NCBI GenBank assembly: GCA_944386195.1
Contig: CALXAD010000014.1
Span: forward strand, 1 to 44,609
Direction: 5' to 3'
DNA: 44,609 nt
Source of the DNA: an uncultured Clostridia bacterium
Lineage (GTDB): Bacteria > Bacillota > Clostridia > TANB77 > CAG-508
Numbering within the stretch: position 1 is the stretch's first letter; the number at the start of each line of letters is the position of its first letter. A program made the translations under genes and the position numbers. Below the pieces are notes generated by a model. That model did not search any database, had not been told where the DNA came from, and saw only the letters and a list, made by a program, of their open reading frames with translations. Shown here one piece after another: positions 9,052 to 18,698 of this stretch.

Positions 9052-9909
9052 ATGGATAATAATATTGAATTACAAAATGTTTCAAAGAAATATAAAGATT
9101 TTGAACTTAAAAATATTTCTTTCAATGTACCACAAGGCTGCATTGTGGGGCTAATAGGAGAAAATGGAGCAGGAAAAACCACTACAATAAAATCAATACT
9201 AAATATTACTAAATCAGAAGGAACAGTAAAGATATTTGGAAAAGATAGTAAAAAGAATGAAAAAGAGATTAAAGAAGAAATAGGTGTTGTGTTAGATGAT
9301 AGCTTTTTATCAGAATATCTAACTGCAAAGCAAGTCAATTCTATAATGAAAGATTTTTATAAAACATGGAATGAAAATAAGTATATTAATCTTTTAAAAC
9401 AATTCAATTTACCAACAGATAAACTAATAAAAGATTTTTCAAGTGGTATGAAGATGAAATTAAAAATAGCAACAGCAATATCTCATAATCCTAAACTTTT
9501 AATATTAGATGAACCAACAAGTGGACTTGATCCAGTTGTTAGAAATGAAATACTGGATATTTTTAGAAAATATATTGAAGAAGATGAAACAAGGTCAATA
9601 TTATTATCAACACACATTACAACAGATTTAGAGCATATATCAGATTATATAGTATTTATAGAAAAAGGAAAAATTATTTTTGATTTACCAACAGATGAAT
9701 TACTTGAAAACTATGGAATAATTAAATGTAGTAAAGAGGACTTTATTAGACTAGATGAAAAAGATTATATTACTTATCAAAAAGGAAAATATCAATACGA
9801 AGTATTAACAGATGATAAAAGCAAAATAAGAAGTAAATATAATATTACAACTATTGATAAACCATCTATTGAAGATATAATGTTATTTTATATTAAGGGG
9901 GAAAAATAA
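9052..9909 (+). CDS. ABC transporter ATPase (YtrB/CcmA-like)
   Basis: The product has 285 residues with Walker A GENGAGKT, signature SSGMKMKLKIA, Walker B LLILDEPTSGLDP and H-loop STHI. It starts 1 base after the GntR gene stop and is followed by the ABC-2 permease 2 bases on, so the three form a tight operon. Related YtrB-type exporters respond to cell-wall antibiotics. Confidence 0.9.
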   Translation: MDNNIELQNVSKKYKDFELKNISFNVPQGCIVGLIGENGAGKTTTIKSILNITKSEGTVKIFGKDSKKNEKEIKEEIGVVLDDSFLSEYLTAKQVNSIMKDFYKTWNENKYINLLKQFNLPTDKLIKDFSSGMKMKLKIATAISHNPKLLILDEPTSGLDPVVRNEILDIFRKYIEEDETRSILLSTHITTDLEHISDYIVFIEKGKIIFDLPTDELLENYGIIKCSKEDFIRLDEKDYITYQKGKYQYEVLTDDKSKIRSKYNITTIDKPSIEDIMLFYIKGEK

Positions 9910-9911
9910 TT

Positions 9912-10586
9912 ATGATAAAAGGATTATTAAAAAAAGATTTATATAATTTAGCAACCTATAAGGCATCATTAATTATAATAATTTTATTTTGTGGTATTGC
10001 AATAATAGGAACAGATGCTGTTACTATTGCACCAACCGTAATTTGTGCAATAGTAGGTATGATTTCACTATCTACTTTTAGTTATGATGAAATGTCAAAA
10101 TCTAATAGATATATTTTAACATTACCAGCTAACAGAAAAGAATTAGTAACAGAAAAATATATTTTAGCAATAGGAGCAACAGTATTAGGTGGAATATTAG
10201 GAATGTTAATAACTGTAATAGTTGTAAATATTATGAATTATTTAAGACCTGAAAACATAATAAATCTTGATTATCAAAGCTTGATCATAGCAACAATGGG
10301 TGGTATATTTGGAATATCTTTTTTGCAAGCTGTTCAAATTCCTAGTATGTATAAATGGGGAGCAGAAAAAGGAAGAATACAAATGTTTATATTAGTGCTT
10401 ATTATAGTTGCTATGCTTGGAGGAATTTACTTTTTGATAAATAAAACAAATATCAATATTGATATGGAAATGCTAAATAATTTTATAACTAAATTTGGTG
10501 TATGGATATTAATTATAAGTACAATAGTTATGTATTTTATATCTTATAAAATTGCATATAAAATATATAAAAATAAAGAAGAATAG
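9912..10586 (+). CDS. ABC-2 type permease
   Basis: The product has 224 residues with six hydrophobic segments and the motif DEMSKSNRYILTLPANRKELV, typical of ABC-2 permeases that accompany YtrA/YtrB proteins. It forms the membrane part of the exporter with the ATPase directly upstream. Confidence 0.85.
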   Translation: MIKGLLKKDLYNLATYKASLIIIILFCGIAIIGTDAVTIAPTVICAIVGMISLSTFSYDEMSKSNRYILTLPANRKELVTEKYILAIGATVLGGILGMLITVIVVNIMNYLRPENIINLDYQSLIIATMGGIFGISFLQAVQIPSMYKWGAEKGRIQMFILVLIIVAMLGGIYFLINKTNINIDMEMLNNFITKFGVWILIISTIVMYFISYKIAYKIYKNKEE

Positions 10587-10663
10587 CTATAACCTGCAAA
10601 AAGCAGTTTATATATAAATGTAGCAACAATGATCTGGTTAAATAATTTTAAGGAGGAATGGAT

Positions 10664-10909
10664 ATGAATAGAAAATTATCTTATAATGGGAAAGAATTAT
10701 ACCAGATGACAATTAGTGAACTGGAAGAACAACTAAAAACAAATCAAAAAAGAATACTTGTAAGAAGTTTATTCTTGCTTTTGGTAACATTAGCAGCTGG
10801 ATTTACTATGCCTATTTTGGTTATTTTTCCTATCGCAGTTCTTGTCATCACAGACTATTGGATATTACAAAACAACAAAGAGATTAGAAGAGAAATCGAA
10901 AGAAGATAG
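10664..10909 (+). CDS. small two-helix membrane protein
   Basis: The product has 81 residues with two adjacent hydrophobic helices (about 34-50 and 52-68) and a basic C-terminus. I chose ATG 10664, 7 bases after AGGAGG; ATG 10658 is too close to that site. Unknown family; probably co-expressed with the GntR-ABC operon. Confidence 0.55.
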   Translation: MNRKLSYNGKELYQMTISELEEQLKTNQKRILVRSLFLLLVTLAAGFTMPILVIFPIAVLVITDYWILQNNKEIRREIERR

Positions 10910-10968
10910 TTAAAGTTCAGTATGCGACTGATTTAAGGTTGTATATGTTGCTACATGAATAAGTATGC

Positions 10969-11003
10969 GTGGGAGTAATTATTGATGAAATAATTGCTCC
11001 CAC
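10969..11003 (+). terminator. long perfect hairpin after the YtrA-type operon
   Basis: 15-base arms (10969-10983 and 10989-11003) pair perfectly around a 5-base loop. No T-run follows, so it may also act as an RNA stabiliser. Confidence 0.5.
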
Positions 11004-11010
11004 ACTTATC

Positions 11011-11024
11011 TTACAAAATTGTAA
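11011..11024 (+). promoter_or_regulatory. BceR-type operator before the second module
   Basis: A perfect TTACA-AAAT-TGTAA lies 73 bases before the CmpB-like paralogue and upstream of the second two-component system. Confidence 0.55.
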
Positions 11025-11096
11025 TATTAATGCAAGTTAAATAAATATGAAAATGAAAAAACATATTATATAATATTCAAAAAAATGGAGTAAAAA

Positions 11097-11741
11097 ATGA
11101 ATAAAAATAAATTAAGAGAAGAATTAACAATATTTTTTTGGATATTTATAATAGGAAGTATTGCAGGATTTATATTTGAAATGGCAGTAGTGCTTTTTCA
11201 AAAAGGACATTTTGAATTAAGACAAGGTTTAATATATGGACCCTTTATACCTGTTTATGGAATAGGTGCAATGCTTTATTATGTGGTTTTAGATAAGTTC
11301 AAGTTGAAAAATAAACTACAGATTTTTTTAATAACAATGTTGTTAGGTGGACTAACAGAATACTTATGTTCTTTTATGCAAGAAAAATTATTTGGAACGA
11401 TATCTTGGGATTATTCATATTTACCATTTAATATTCAAGGTAGAACAAGTTTGTTACATTGCATTTATTGGGGAATAGGTGGAATTTTATATGTTACATA
11501 TATAGAGCCTTTAATTGAAAAAATGCGAGAAAAGATAAATAAAAATATTATAAGAATAATTACTATTATACTTGCAATATTTATGATTTTTGATATAACT
11601 ATTTCTTGGATGGCAGCAGAAAGACAAATTGAAAGGAAAAGTAATGTTGAGCCAGAAAATAAAATAGATTTATTTTTTGACGAATATTATCCAGACGAAT
11701 ATATAGATAGAATTTTTAATAATAAAAAATATGTATTTTAA
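11097..11741 (+). CDS. CmpB-like putative ABC transporter permease (paralogue)
   Basis: The product has 214 residues, shares the blocks YGPFIPVYGIG, EKLFGTISWDYSY, GRTSLLHCIYWGIGG and the C-terminal FFDEYYPDE with the protein at 7816-8490, and belongs to the same ABC_trans_CmpB family. A BceR-type operator lies upstream and the second BceR-like gene downstream, so it appears to be part of the second resistance module. The two copies have diverged clearly. Confidence 0.75.
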   Translation: MNKNKLREELTIFFWIFIIGSIAGFIFEMAVVLFQKGHFELRQGLIYGPFIPVYGIGAMLYYVVLDKFKLKNKLQIFLITMLLGGLTEYLCSFMQEKLFGTISWDYSYLPFNIQGRTSLLHCIYWGIGGILYVTYIEPLIEKMREKINKNIIRIITIILAIFMIFDITISWMAAERQIERKSNVEPENKIDLFFDEYYPDEYIDRIFNNKKYVF

Positions 11742-11782
11742 AATAAATATAAACATGCTATAATGCTATGGGAGTGTATGAA

Positions 11783-12451
11783 ATGTTTAAGATTATTATT
11801 GTTGAAGATGATAAAGAAATAAGGGAAGAATTAAAAATATTATTAGAAAATAGTGGGCATAAAGTTAAATTAATAGAAGATTTTGATAATGTTGCAGATA
11901 AGATAATAAAAGAAAATGCTCATCTTGTATTATTAGATATAAATTTGCCAAATAAAAGTGGATATGAAATTTGTAGTAAAGTAAGAGTAGTATCAAAGAT
12001 TCCAATAATATTTGTAACAAGTAGGAATAATTCTATGGATGAACTTAAAGGAATAATGTTGGGTGGAGATGATTATATAGAAAAGCCATATAATGTGCCA
12101 ATATTGTTAGCGAGAATACAAAATATATTAAATAGAACATATCAAAATGAACAAAAAGAAAGTAAAATTGAATATAAGGGTGTTATATTAGATATATTAA
12201 AATCAACAATAAAATATCAAGATAAAGAAATAGAATTAACTAAAACAGAGGTTAAGACATTATATTATTTATTAAAAAATAAAGATATTATAGTTCCAAG
12301 AGCGGATATAATTAATTATCTTTGGGATAATGAAGTTTATGCAGATGACAACAGTTTGAGTGTTATTATAACAAGAATTAGAGAAAAATTAAAAGAATTG
12401 GGAATAGAAAATTTCATAGAAACAAAGAGAGGACAAGGATATAAACTATGA
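11783..12451 (+). CDS. OmpR-family response regulator, BceR type (module 2)
   Basis: A receiver (D9/D10, phosphorylation site D52) and a winged-helix domain ending in KRGQGYKL; 222 residues. I chose ATG 11783, 8 bases after GGAG; an in-frame ATG at 11768 lies before that site. It is clearly a paralogue of the regulator at 1172 and overlaps its kinase gene by 4 bases. It probably controls the operators at 11011 and 13489. Confidence 0.9.
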   Translation: MFKIIIVEDDKEIREELKILLENSGHKVKLIEDFDNVADKIIKENAHLVLLDINLPNKSGYEICSKVRVVSKIPIIFVTSRNNSMDELKGIMLGGDDYIEKPYNVPILLARIQNILNRTYQNEQKESKIEYKGVILDILKSTIKYQDKEIELTKTEVKTLYYLLKNKDIIVPRADIINYLWDNEVYADDNSLSVIITRIREKLKELGIENFIETKRGQGYKL

Positions 12452-13461
12452 AGTTCACGAAATATATAAAAGACAAAATATACTATATATTAACTTTTAG
12501 TATATATATTATTTTAATTTCAATATATTTAAAAGCAATGGAAACAGAAATACCAGCCATTATTATAGTTATTGCCATATCAACAATTTTCTTTTGTGCA
12601 GGTTTTATTATTAGTTATCTAAAATCAAATAAATATTTGAAAGACATTGATAAAATGATGGACAATTTAACAGAGAAATATTTGATAACTGAAATTATGC
12701 CAAAGCCAAGCAGAGCAGAAAGACTTGCTTATTATAGAATTTTAAAAAAGGCAAATAAATCAATGCTAGAGAATATATCAATTATAAAACAGCAACAGAA
12801 AGATTACAAAGAATATATAGAAAGTTGGGTACACGAAATAAAAATACCAATTACATCAGTAAAATTACTATGTGAAAATAATAAATCAGATATTACTACT
12901 AAAATAGATGAAGAAATAGAAGAAATAAACAATTTTGTTGAACAAGCATTATTTTATGCAAGAATGGATCAAGTTTCAAATGATTTTATGATAAAAAATA
13001 TAAACTTGAATAATGTAATAAGAAATGTATTAGCTAGAAATAAAAAAATAATGATACAAAATAATATGAAAGTGGAATTAAATAATGTTAATACAAATTG
13101 TTATACTGATGAAAAATGGTTAGAATTTATTGTAAATCAAATTATACAAAATGCAATTAAATATAGAAAAGAAAGAAATGCAAATATTGTAATAACTATT
13201 TCTGAAAATAAAGAAAATGTTATTTTGAATATTAAAGATAATGGAATAGGCATAAAGACAAGTGAAATAGATAGAATTTTTGACAAAGGATTTACTGGAA
13301 CAAATGGAAGAAATCAAAAGAAATCAACTGGAATTGGATTGTATCTATGCAAGAGGTTATGTCAGGAAATTGGGTTGGAAATAGAAGCAAATAGTAAAGA
13401 AAATGAATTTACAGAAATTAAAATTATAATTCCAAGAAATAAAAAAATAAATGAAAAATAG
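12448..13461 (+). CDS. intramembrane-sensing histidine kinase, BceS type (module 2)
   Basis: The product has 337 residues, with two membrane helices (about 11-29 and 36-58), phospho-acceptor motif WVHEIKIP (H129, the same position as in module 1), and NQIIQNAIKY, DNGIGI and STGIGLYLCKR in the ATP-binding domain. It is a paralogue of the kinase at 1840. The near absence of an extracellular loop points to sensing through the transporter. Confidence 0.9.
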   Translation: MKFTKYIKDKIYYILTFSIYIILISIYLKAMETEIPAIIIVIAISTIFFCAGFIISYLKSNKYLKDIDKMMDNLTEKYLITEIMPKPSRAERLAYYRILKKANKSMLENISIIKQQQKDYKEYIESWVHEIKIPITSVKLLCENNKSDITTKIDEEIEEINNFVEQALFYARMDQVSNDFMIKNINLNNVIRNVLARNKKIMIQNNMKVELNNVNTNCYTDEKWLEFIVNQIIQNAIKYRKERNANIVITISENKENVILNIKDNGIGIKTSEIDRIFDKGFTGTNGRNQKKSTGIGLYLCKRLCQEIGLEIEANSKENEFTEIKIIIPRNKKINEK

Positions 13462-13486
13462 CCCTCTAAAATAGAGGGAATTTTTA
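13462..13486 (+). terminator. terminator after kinase 2
   Basis: CCCTCT (13462-13467) pairs with AGAGGG (13473-13478) followed by AATTTTT. Confidence 0.65.
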
Positions 13487-13488
13487 TC

Positions 13489-13502
13489 TTACAAAATTGT
13501 AA
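13489..13502 (+). promoter_or_regulatory. BceR-type operator before transporter 2
   Basis: A perfect TTACA-AAAT-TGTAA directly follows the terminator, the same arrangement as at 2890 in module 1. Confidence 0.6.
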
Positions 13503-13577
13503 GATAAAAGCAAGGTAATTCTATACAACAAAACTAGAATTCATTTTATAATAAAATAAAAAGGAGGAGTGATTATT

Positions 13578-14345
13578 TTGAAAAAAATATTAAGAGTAGA
13601 TAAAATACAAAAATACTATGGAAATAAGGACAATATTACAAAAGCGATAGATGGAATTAGTTTTGATGTAGAAGAAGGCGAATTTATTGGAATTATGGGA
13701 GCAAGTGGAAGTGGTAAAACTACACTTTTAAACTGTATTTCAACTATTGACAATGTAAGTGCAGGACATATTTACTTGGAAGATCAAGATATTACAGAAA
13801 TAAAAGAAGAAGATATAGCAAAATTTAGAAGGAAAAATTTAGGATTTATATTTCAAGATTTTAACTTATTAGACACACTAACAGTAGAAGAAAATATAGC
13901 ACTAATTCTAACAATAAATAAAATACCAGAAAAAGAAATTGACAAAAAAGTAATTGAAATTGCAAAAAAATTAGGTATAGATGATATTTTAAATAAATAT
14001 CCATATCAAATATCTGGTGGGCAAAAACAAAGATGTGCATCTTGTCGAGCCATAGTAAATAATCCCAAAATAATATTAGCAGATGAGCCAACAGGAGCAT
14101 TAGACAGTAAATCTGCAAGACAATTACTAGAAATAATGGAAGATATGAACCAAAATATGAAAGCTACTATTTTAATGGTTACACACGATCCATTATCAGC
14201 AAGTTACTGTAGTAAAATACTCTTTTTAAAAGATGGAAAAATCTTTAATAAAATAGAAAAGGGTGAAAAACAGAGAAATTATTTTTATAATGAAATACTA
14301 GATGTTTTAGCACTTCTTGGAGGTGATACAAGAGATGTTAGGTAA
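13578..14345 (+). CDS. ABC transporter ATPase, BceA type (module 2)
   Basis: Walker A GASGSGKT, signature SGGQK, Walker B IILADEP and H-loop VTHD. I chose TTG 13578, about 10 bases after AAGGAGG, because it gives 255 residues and the same N-terminal offset as the module 1 ATPase; a GTG at 13569 is only 1 base from that site. It overlaps the permease gene by 11 bases, as in module 1. Confidence 0.9.
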   Translation: MKKILRVDKIQKYYGNKDNITKAIDGISFDVEEGEFIGIMGASGSGKTTLLNCISTIDNVSAGHIYLEDQDITEIKEEDIAKFRRKNLGFIFQDFNLLDTLTVEENIALILTINKIPEKEIDKKVIEIAKKLGIDDILNKYPYQISGGQKQRCASCRAIVNNPKIILADEPTGALDSKSARQLLEIMEDMNQNMKATILMVTHDPLSASYCSKILFLKDGKIFNKIEKGEKQRNYFYNEILDVLALLGGDTRDVR

Positions 14346-16380
14346 ATTATCTTTTAGAAATGCAAAAAGACAAGCAAGAGATTATATTATATATTTTATA
14401 ACTGTTATTATATCAGTTGCCCTTATGTTTAGCTTTAATTCTATTGCTGTTTCAAATGATATAAAAGAGTTATCAACTTATATGGAATATTTTTCAAAAG
14501 CAATAACAGGAATAAGTATAATTATCATTTTAGTTATGGCTTGGCTTATTAATTATTGTATGAGATTTATGTTAGAAAAAAGAAGTAAAGAATTTGGAAC
14601 ATATCAAATACTAGGAGTAGAGAAAAAGTCAATTAGTAATATGTTCACATTAGAAAATCTTATTATAGGAGCAATAGCTTTTGTAATAGGAATAATAGTA
14701 GGAACTTTTTTATACCAAATATTTACATCAATTATTATGAATTTATTTAGTAGAGCATACAGAATAGAAATAATATTTGATTTAAAAGCAGTAGGAATGA
14801 CAGCAATTTACTTTTTTGGAATATTTGGATTAGTTTTACTAAATTGTAGAAGAAAAATAAAGAAAACTAAAGTATATGATCTATTATATGCAGACAAGAA
14901 AAACGAAAATAACATTATAAAAAATTCAAAAGGAAATATTGTCATTTTTATATTATCAGTTTTATTATTAGTAGGAGCATTAATTATAACTCATAAAGAA
15001 TTTTCAAACGCAAGTAATATGGGAGGAAGAAACATATTAATTGCAATTATAATGCTAATTGTTGGAATTTATTTATTCTATATAAGTTTATCAAGTTTTA
15101 TCGTAAAAAGATATTTAAGCAATAAATCTCGAAAATATAAAAAAGATAATATGTTCTTATATAGAAATCTTACATCAAAAATTAATACTATGAGTGTGAG
15201 TATAGGAACAATAGCTTTAATGTTTACAATTATAATAATTGGTGGGAATGTAGCATTACTTATGAACAATATGTTAAGTAATGAAATAGAAATGGGTTAT
15301 CCATTTGAAATTATGGTAAGTTCAGCAGATGGGGACTTTTCAAAGTATAAGGAATATATAGAAGCAAATGCAAAAGTAAAAGATATATATGAATATAGAT
15401 TATATAATATTAAAAAAACTGGAATATCAAAAGCATTTGACGGAACACAATTTGAAGGAGCTGGAATAGAAGAAGTTGATTCTGCAATTAGTTTAACAGA
15501 TTATAATAAATTAAGAGAAATTTTGGGCTATGAAAAAGTAACTTTGCAAGATAATGAAGTTATAATTAATTGCCTAAAAACAGTAAAAGATCCATTAGAT
15601 AATTACATAAAAGAAAATAACAACATTAAAGTTGTAGAAAATGATGTAACAATTAAAGAGATAAGAGGCGAAAATTTAGCACAAGTAGGATTTAATGGTT
15701 ACTATTATCTTATAGTTGTTCCAGATAGTCTAATTCCTGAAGTTGAGCAAGAAGATAGGAATTTAAGAAATGATGTAGGAGATTCATATTATCTTGATTT
15801 TCCATATAATCTAGTTGCTACAACAGAAGAAATGACGGATGAAAAATTTTATGATGAATTATGTAATTTTATTTTAAAAGAAGAAAGACAGATGACAGGT
15901 AATTTTAATGGAGAGGAACACGAATATACTATGGAAGTTTCTCTTGGAAATGTTCAAACTAAGGGAGAAAGAATGAGCCAAGCAAAATCATTTTATGCGA
16001 TTGTATCTTTTTTAGCATTTTATATAGCCTTAGTTTTTGTAATGGCAACAGCTACATTACTTGCAATACAGCAATTAAGTGATTCTGAAAAATACAAATA
16101 TAGATATGAATTACTAAAAAAACTAGGAATGGACGAATCACAAATGAATAGAACAATATTTAAGCAACTATTTTTCTACTTTGCAACTCCAATAATATTA
16201 CCTATAGTTATAAGTATCCCAGCAACATTAAGTGTTGGAAGCATATTTACTATTGCAGTAACAGTAGAAGAAATTATAAGAAATATGCTAATTGTATTTG
16301 GAATGTTAATTTTAGTTTATGGTATTTACTTTATTGCTACAGATGTTCAATTTAATAGAAATATAAATGAAACTAGGTGA
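14335..16380 (+). CDS. ABC transporter permease, BceB type (module 2)
   Basis: The product has 681 residues with about ten membrane helices and a large extracellular domain (roughly 310-540). ATG 14335 matches the start of the module 1 permease (MLGKLSFRN against MLFKLSFRN) and follows GGAGGTG. The extracellular domain differs strongly from that of module 1, which suggests a different peptide substrate. Confidence 0.9.
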   Translation: MLGKLSFRNAKRQARDYIIYFITVIISVALMFSFNSIAVSNDIKELSTYMEYFSKAITGISIIIILVMAWLINYCMRFMLEKRSKEFGTYQILGVEKKSISNMFTLENLIIGAIAFVIGIIVGTFLYQIFTSIIMNLFSRAYRIEIIFDLKAVGMTAIYFFGIFGLVLLNCRRKIKKTKVYDLLYADKKNENNIIKNSKGNIVIFILSVLLLVGALIITHKEFSNASNMGGRNILIAIIMLIVGIYLFYISLSSFIVKRYLSNKSRKYKKDNMFLYRNLTSKINTMSVSIGTIALMFTIIIIGGNVALLMNNMLSNEIEMGYPFEIMVSSADGDFSKYKEYIEANAKVKDIYEYRLYNIKKTGISKAFDGTQFEGAGIEEVDSAISLTDYNKLREILGYEKVTLQDNEVIINCLKTVKDPLDNYIKENNNIKVVENDVTIKEIRGENLAQVGFNGYYYLIVVPDSLIPEVEQEDRNLRNDVGDSYYLDFPYNLVATTEEMTDEKFYDELCNFILKEERQMTGNFNGEEHEYTMEVSLGNVQTKGERMSQAKSFYAIVSFLAFYIALVFVMATATLLAIQQLSDSEKYKYRYELLKKLGMDESQMNRTIFKQLFFYFATPIILPIVISIPATLSVGSIFTIAVTVEEIIRNMLIVFGMLILVYGIYFIATDVQFNRNINETR

Positions 16381-16385
16381 TAGGA

Positions 16386-16976
16386 ATGAAAGAAATATAT
16401 ATTGTGCTAACACATACTGGAACTGTTTTATCAAGAATTATAAAAGATTACACACAAGATGAATTTTCGCATGTTTCCATTTCGTTAGACAAAGAGTTAA
16501 AAGAAATGTATAGTTTTGGAAGATTAAATCCATATAATCCATTTTGGGGAGGCTTTGTTCACGAAGGAATAAATTTTGGAACTTTTAAAAGATTCGGAAA
16601 TACAGTATGTAAAATTTATTCTTTATATGTAAGTGATGAACAATACAACAATGCTAAAGGGATTATAGAATATATAAAATCTACTAAACAATTACAAGGT
16701 TTTAATATAATAGGATTACTTGCAGTTGGATTTCATAAAAAAATTACTTTTGAAAATTCATTTTATTGTGCAGAATTTGTAAAATATGTTCTTGATAAAT
16801 CAGGAATAGAAAATAATCTACCAGAAATAATTAAACCAGAAGATTTTAAAAACATACAAGGTCTAAATGAAATATATAGTGGTAGATTAAGAAAATATCA
16901 AATAACAAGAAATAGTATCGCTGAAAAAATTAATGAAAAAATACTTTCTTATTCACAAAAAGAAGGGATAATTTGA
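16386..16976 (+). CDS. YiiX/NlpC-P60-like papain-fold protein
   Basis: The product has about 196 residues. The order of a permuted papain fold can be seen: FSHVSISLD (His) near the N-terminus and FYCAEFVKYVLDKSG (Cys) in the C-terminal half. No signal peptide. ATG 16386 follows AGGTG; the gene overlaps or abuts the permease stop. Such enzymes act on amide or thioester bonds of wall, lipid or protein substrates; which one applies here is unknown. Confidence 0.65.
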   Translation: MKEIYIVLTHTGTVLSRIIKDYTQDEFSHVSISLDKELKEMYSFGRLNPYNPFWGGFVHEGINFGTFKRFGNTVCKIYSLYVSDEQYNNAKGIIEYIKSTKQLQGFNIIGLLAVGFHKKITFENSFYCAEFVKYVLDKSGIENNLPEIIKPEDFKNIQGLNEIYSGRLRKYQITRNSIAEKINEKILSYSQKEGII

Positions 16977-17704
16977 GCAGAAAAAAGAAGATAAAGATTT
17001 TTAAGAGCATTTTAACAATATGTGTTTTGAGCATATTTATAGGAATAATAATATATTTATTTACTATAATGAAAGATATATCTACATTAGAAGGACAGAT
17101 TGAATTTAAGGAGAAAGTTTCCGATTCAGGATTGTTAGGACTACTTTCATTATTTGGACTTCAAATAGCACAAATATTCTTAATTATTTTACCAGGTGAA
17201 CCAATAGAAATATTAGCAGGAATGTGCTATGGTGGTTGGGGAGGTTTATTATTCATAACCATATCAGTATTTATTATCACAACAATAATTTTCTTTTTGG
17301 TAAGAAAATTTGGAAGAAAATTTGTATATGATATTTGTAGTGAAGAAAAAATTAAGAAAATTGAAAATAGTAAGTTATTTAAAAATCCTAAAAAAATAGA
17401 ATGGATATTGATTATTTTATTTATGATACCTGGAACACCAAAAGATTTGATAGTTTATATTTCAGGATTATTACCAATCAAACCATTAAGACTTATATTA
17501 ATATCAACATTTGCTAGATTTCCATCAGTAATTTCTTCTACATTCGCAGGAAATAGTTTAGTGCAAGGAAATTGGCAGTTTAGTATAATTGTCTATGCAA
17601 TTACATTTATATTAGTTGGATTTATAGTTGTTATCGTAAATAAATTAGATAAAAGTAAAGTAACAGAAGAAACTTTAAAATCAATACAAGGAGTTATAAA
17701 ATAA
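16973..17704 (+). CDS. TVP38/TMEM64-type membrane protein (VTT domain, DedA superfamily)
   Basis: The product has 243 residues, with about six hydrophobic segments and the family motifs FFLVRKFGRK and GTPKDLIVYISGLLP. Translation starts at TTG 16973 overlapping the stop of the previous gene, so it is the last gene of the module 2 operon. DedA-superfamily proteins are lipid scramblases or transporters, including undecaprenyl-phosphate flippases. This would fit a lipid II-cycle resistance operon, but the substrate here is not shown. Confidence 0.8.
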   Translation: MSRKKKIKIFKSILTICVLSIFIGIIIYLFTIMKDISTLEGQIEFKEKVSDSGLLGLLSLFGLQIAQIFLIILPGEPIEILAGMCYGGWGGLLFITISVFIITTIIFFLVRKFGRKFVYDICSEEKIKKIENSKLFKNPKKIEWILIILFMIPGTPKDLIVYISGLLPIKPLRLILISTFARFPSVISSTFAGNSLVQGNWQFSIIVYAITFILVGFIVVIVNKLDKSKVTEETLKSIQGVIK

Positions 17705-17751
17705 ATGTGAAAAAGAGTAATAATAAGAAAAATTTAAAATATATCAAGGAC

Positions 17752-17784
17752 AATTAAAGAGAGTAAATAAACTCTCTTTAATTA
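17752..17784. terminator. bidirectional terminator between convergent genes
   Basis: Perfect 13-bp arms (17752-17764 and 17771-17783) around a 6-base loop, with A/T runs on both sides. It serves the VTT gene and the convergent C39-like gene. Confidence 0.8.
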
Positions 17785-17787
17785 TAT

Positions 17788-18543
17788 TTATTCATAATCT
17801 TCTATATACAAGGCTTTTGCTATATATGGAGTTATTTCATCAATATCATACCATCCTGAACTTTTACTATTATTTTCTAAACCATTTGGATTAGAAACAT
17901 ATACCATATTTTTATCATCTGCTGCAAGAAGTACCATATAATGTGATGCAGTAGTCCAACGATTATCAGTTGGATTATTCCAAACACAAACAATAATTGG
18001 TCTATTTGATTGTAGATGTTCTATAATAGATTCATCTGATAAATGATCTGAATCATAATAGAAATCTGAATTTTTTATTCCATAAGTTCCAGATAGTTCA
18101 CTAGAAAGTTTTTCATAATTCATTACAGGATAATACTTTTCTCTTAAATCTTCTGGAGTATAATCTTTTCCATATCCACTTAATATAATTGACATTACAG
18201 TTATACCACAGCCATTTTCTGCCATTGTGCCACCCCAATATTCTTTATTACTCCAAGAAGAATCACCATTTTGTTTATATTCAATATATGTTTTTTTATA
18301 ATTATCTTCTGTTGTAAAAGTTGTAAAATATCCATCTTTGCCTTTTACTTTTTCTTGTCCTATACCAGAATAATTTGAATTTTGATCTTTTTTAATTACA
18401 CTATAACCAAAAATACTAGAAATATTTGATTTAATTTCATAATAAATATTACTACTTGTTAAAAAATTAGATAACATATAAATTCCTAATATAACAATTA
18501 TAAAAATGAAAATCCTTTTTTTATTTAATCTTTTTTTAGACAT
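17788..18543 (-). CDS. membrane-anchored C39-like papain-fold protein
   Basis: The product has 251 residues. An N-terminal membrane anchor (about 11-30) is followed by an extracellular domain with the peptidase C39-like pattern: ENGCGITVMSII (C112), ASHYMVLLA (His near 199) and SNPNG (Asn/Asp). The start ATG lies 7 bases after AGGAGGG; a TTG two codons earlier is less likely. It is divergent from the VanRS-like system, and OmpR-type direct repeats lie between them, so it is a likely target of that system. Substrate unknown. Confidence 0.7.
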   Translation of the reverse strand: MSKKRLNKKRIFIFIIVILGIYMLSNFLTSSNIYYEIKSNISSIFGYSVIKKDQNSNYSGIGQEKVKGKDGYFTTFTTEDNYKKTYIEYKQNGDSSWSNKEYWGGTMAENGCGITVMSIILSGYGKDYTPEDLREKYYPVMNYEKLSSELSGTYGIKNSDFYYDSDHLSDESIIEHLQSNRPIIVCVWNNPTDNRWTTASHYMVLLAADDKNMVYVSNPNGLENNSKSSGWYDIDEITPYIAKALYIEDYE

Positions 18544-18608
18544 TTTCAATCCCTCCTATTACTAAAATAAGTATAACTAAAAAAATAAAAAAAAGTTTTA
18601 ATATACCC

Positions 18609-18678
18609 TTAACAATTCCTTAAATTTTTCTTACAATATTTAATTTTAAATGAAATATCTTAATTATTATGCTATAAT
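18609..18678 (+). promoter_or_regulatory. OmpR/PhoP-type direct repeats and promoter between C39-like and VanR-like genes
   Basis: TTAACA, TTAAAT and TTACAA (18609-18614, 18620-18625, 18631-18636) repeat with an 11-base period, the arrangement known for PhoP/PhoB-type regulators. A TATAAT lies at 18673-18678. The natural binder would be the VanR-like regulator encoded next to it. Confidence 0.5.
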
Positions 18679-18698
18679 AAATAATGGAGGAGTAAAAA

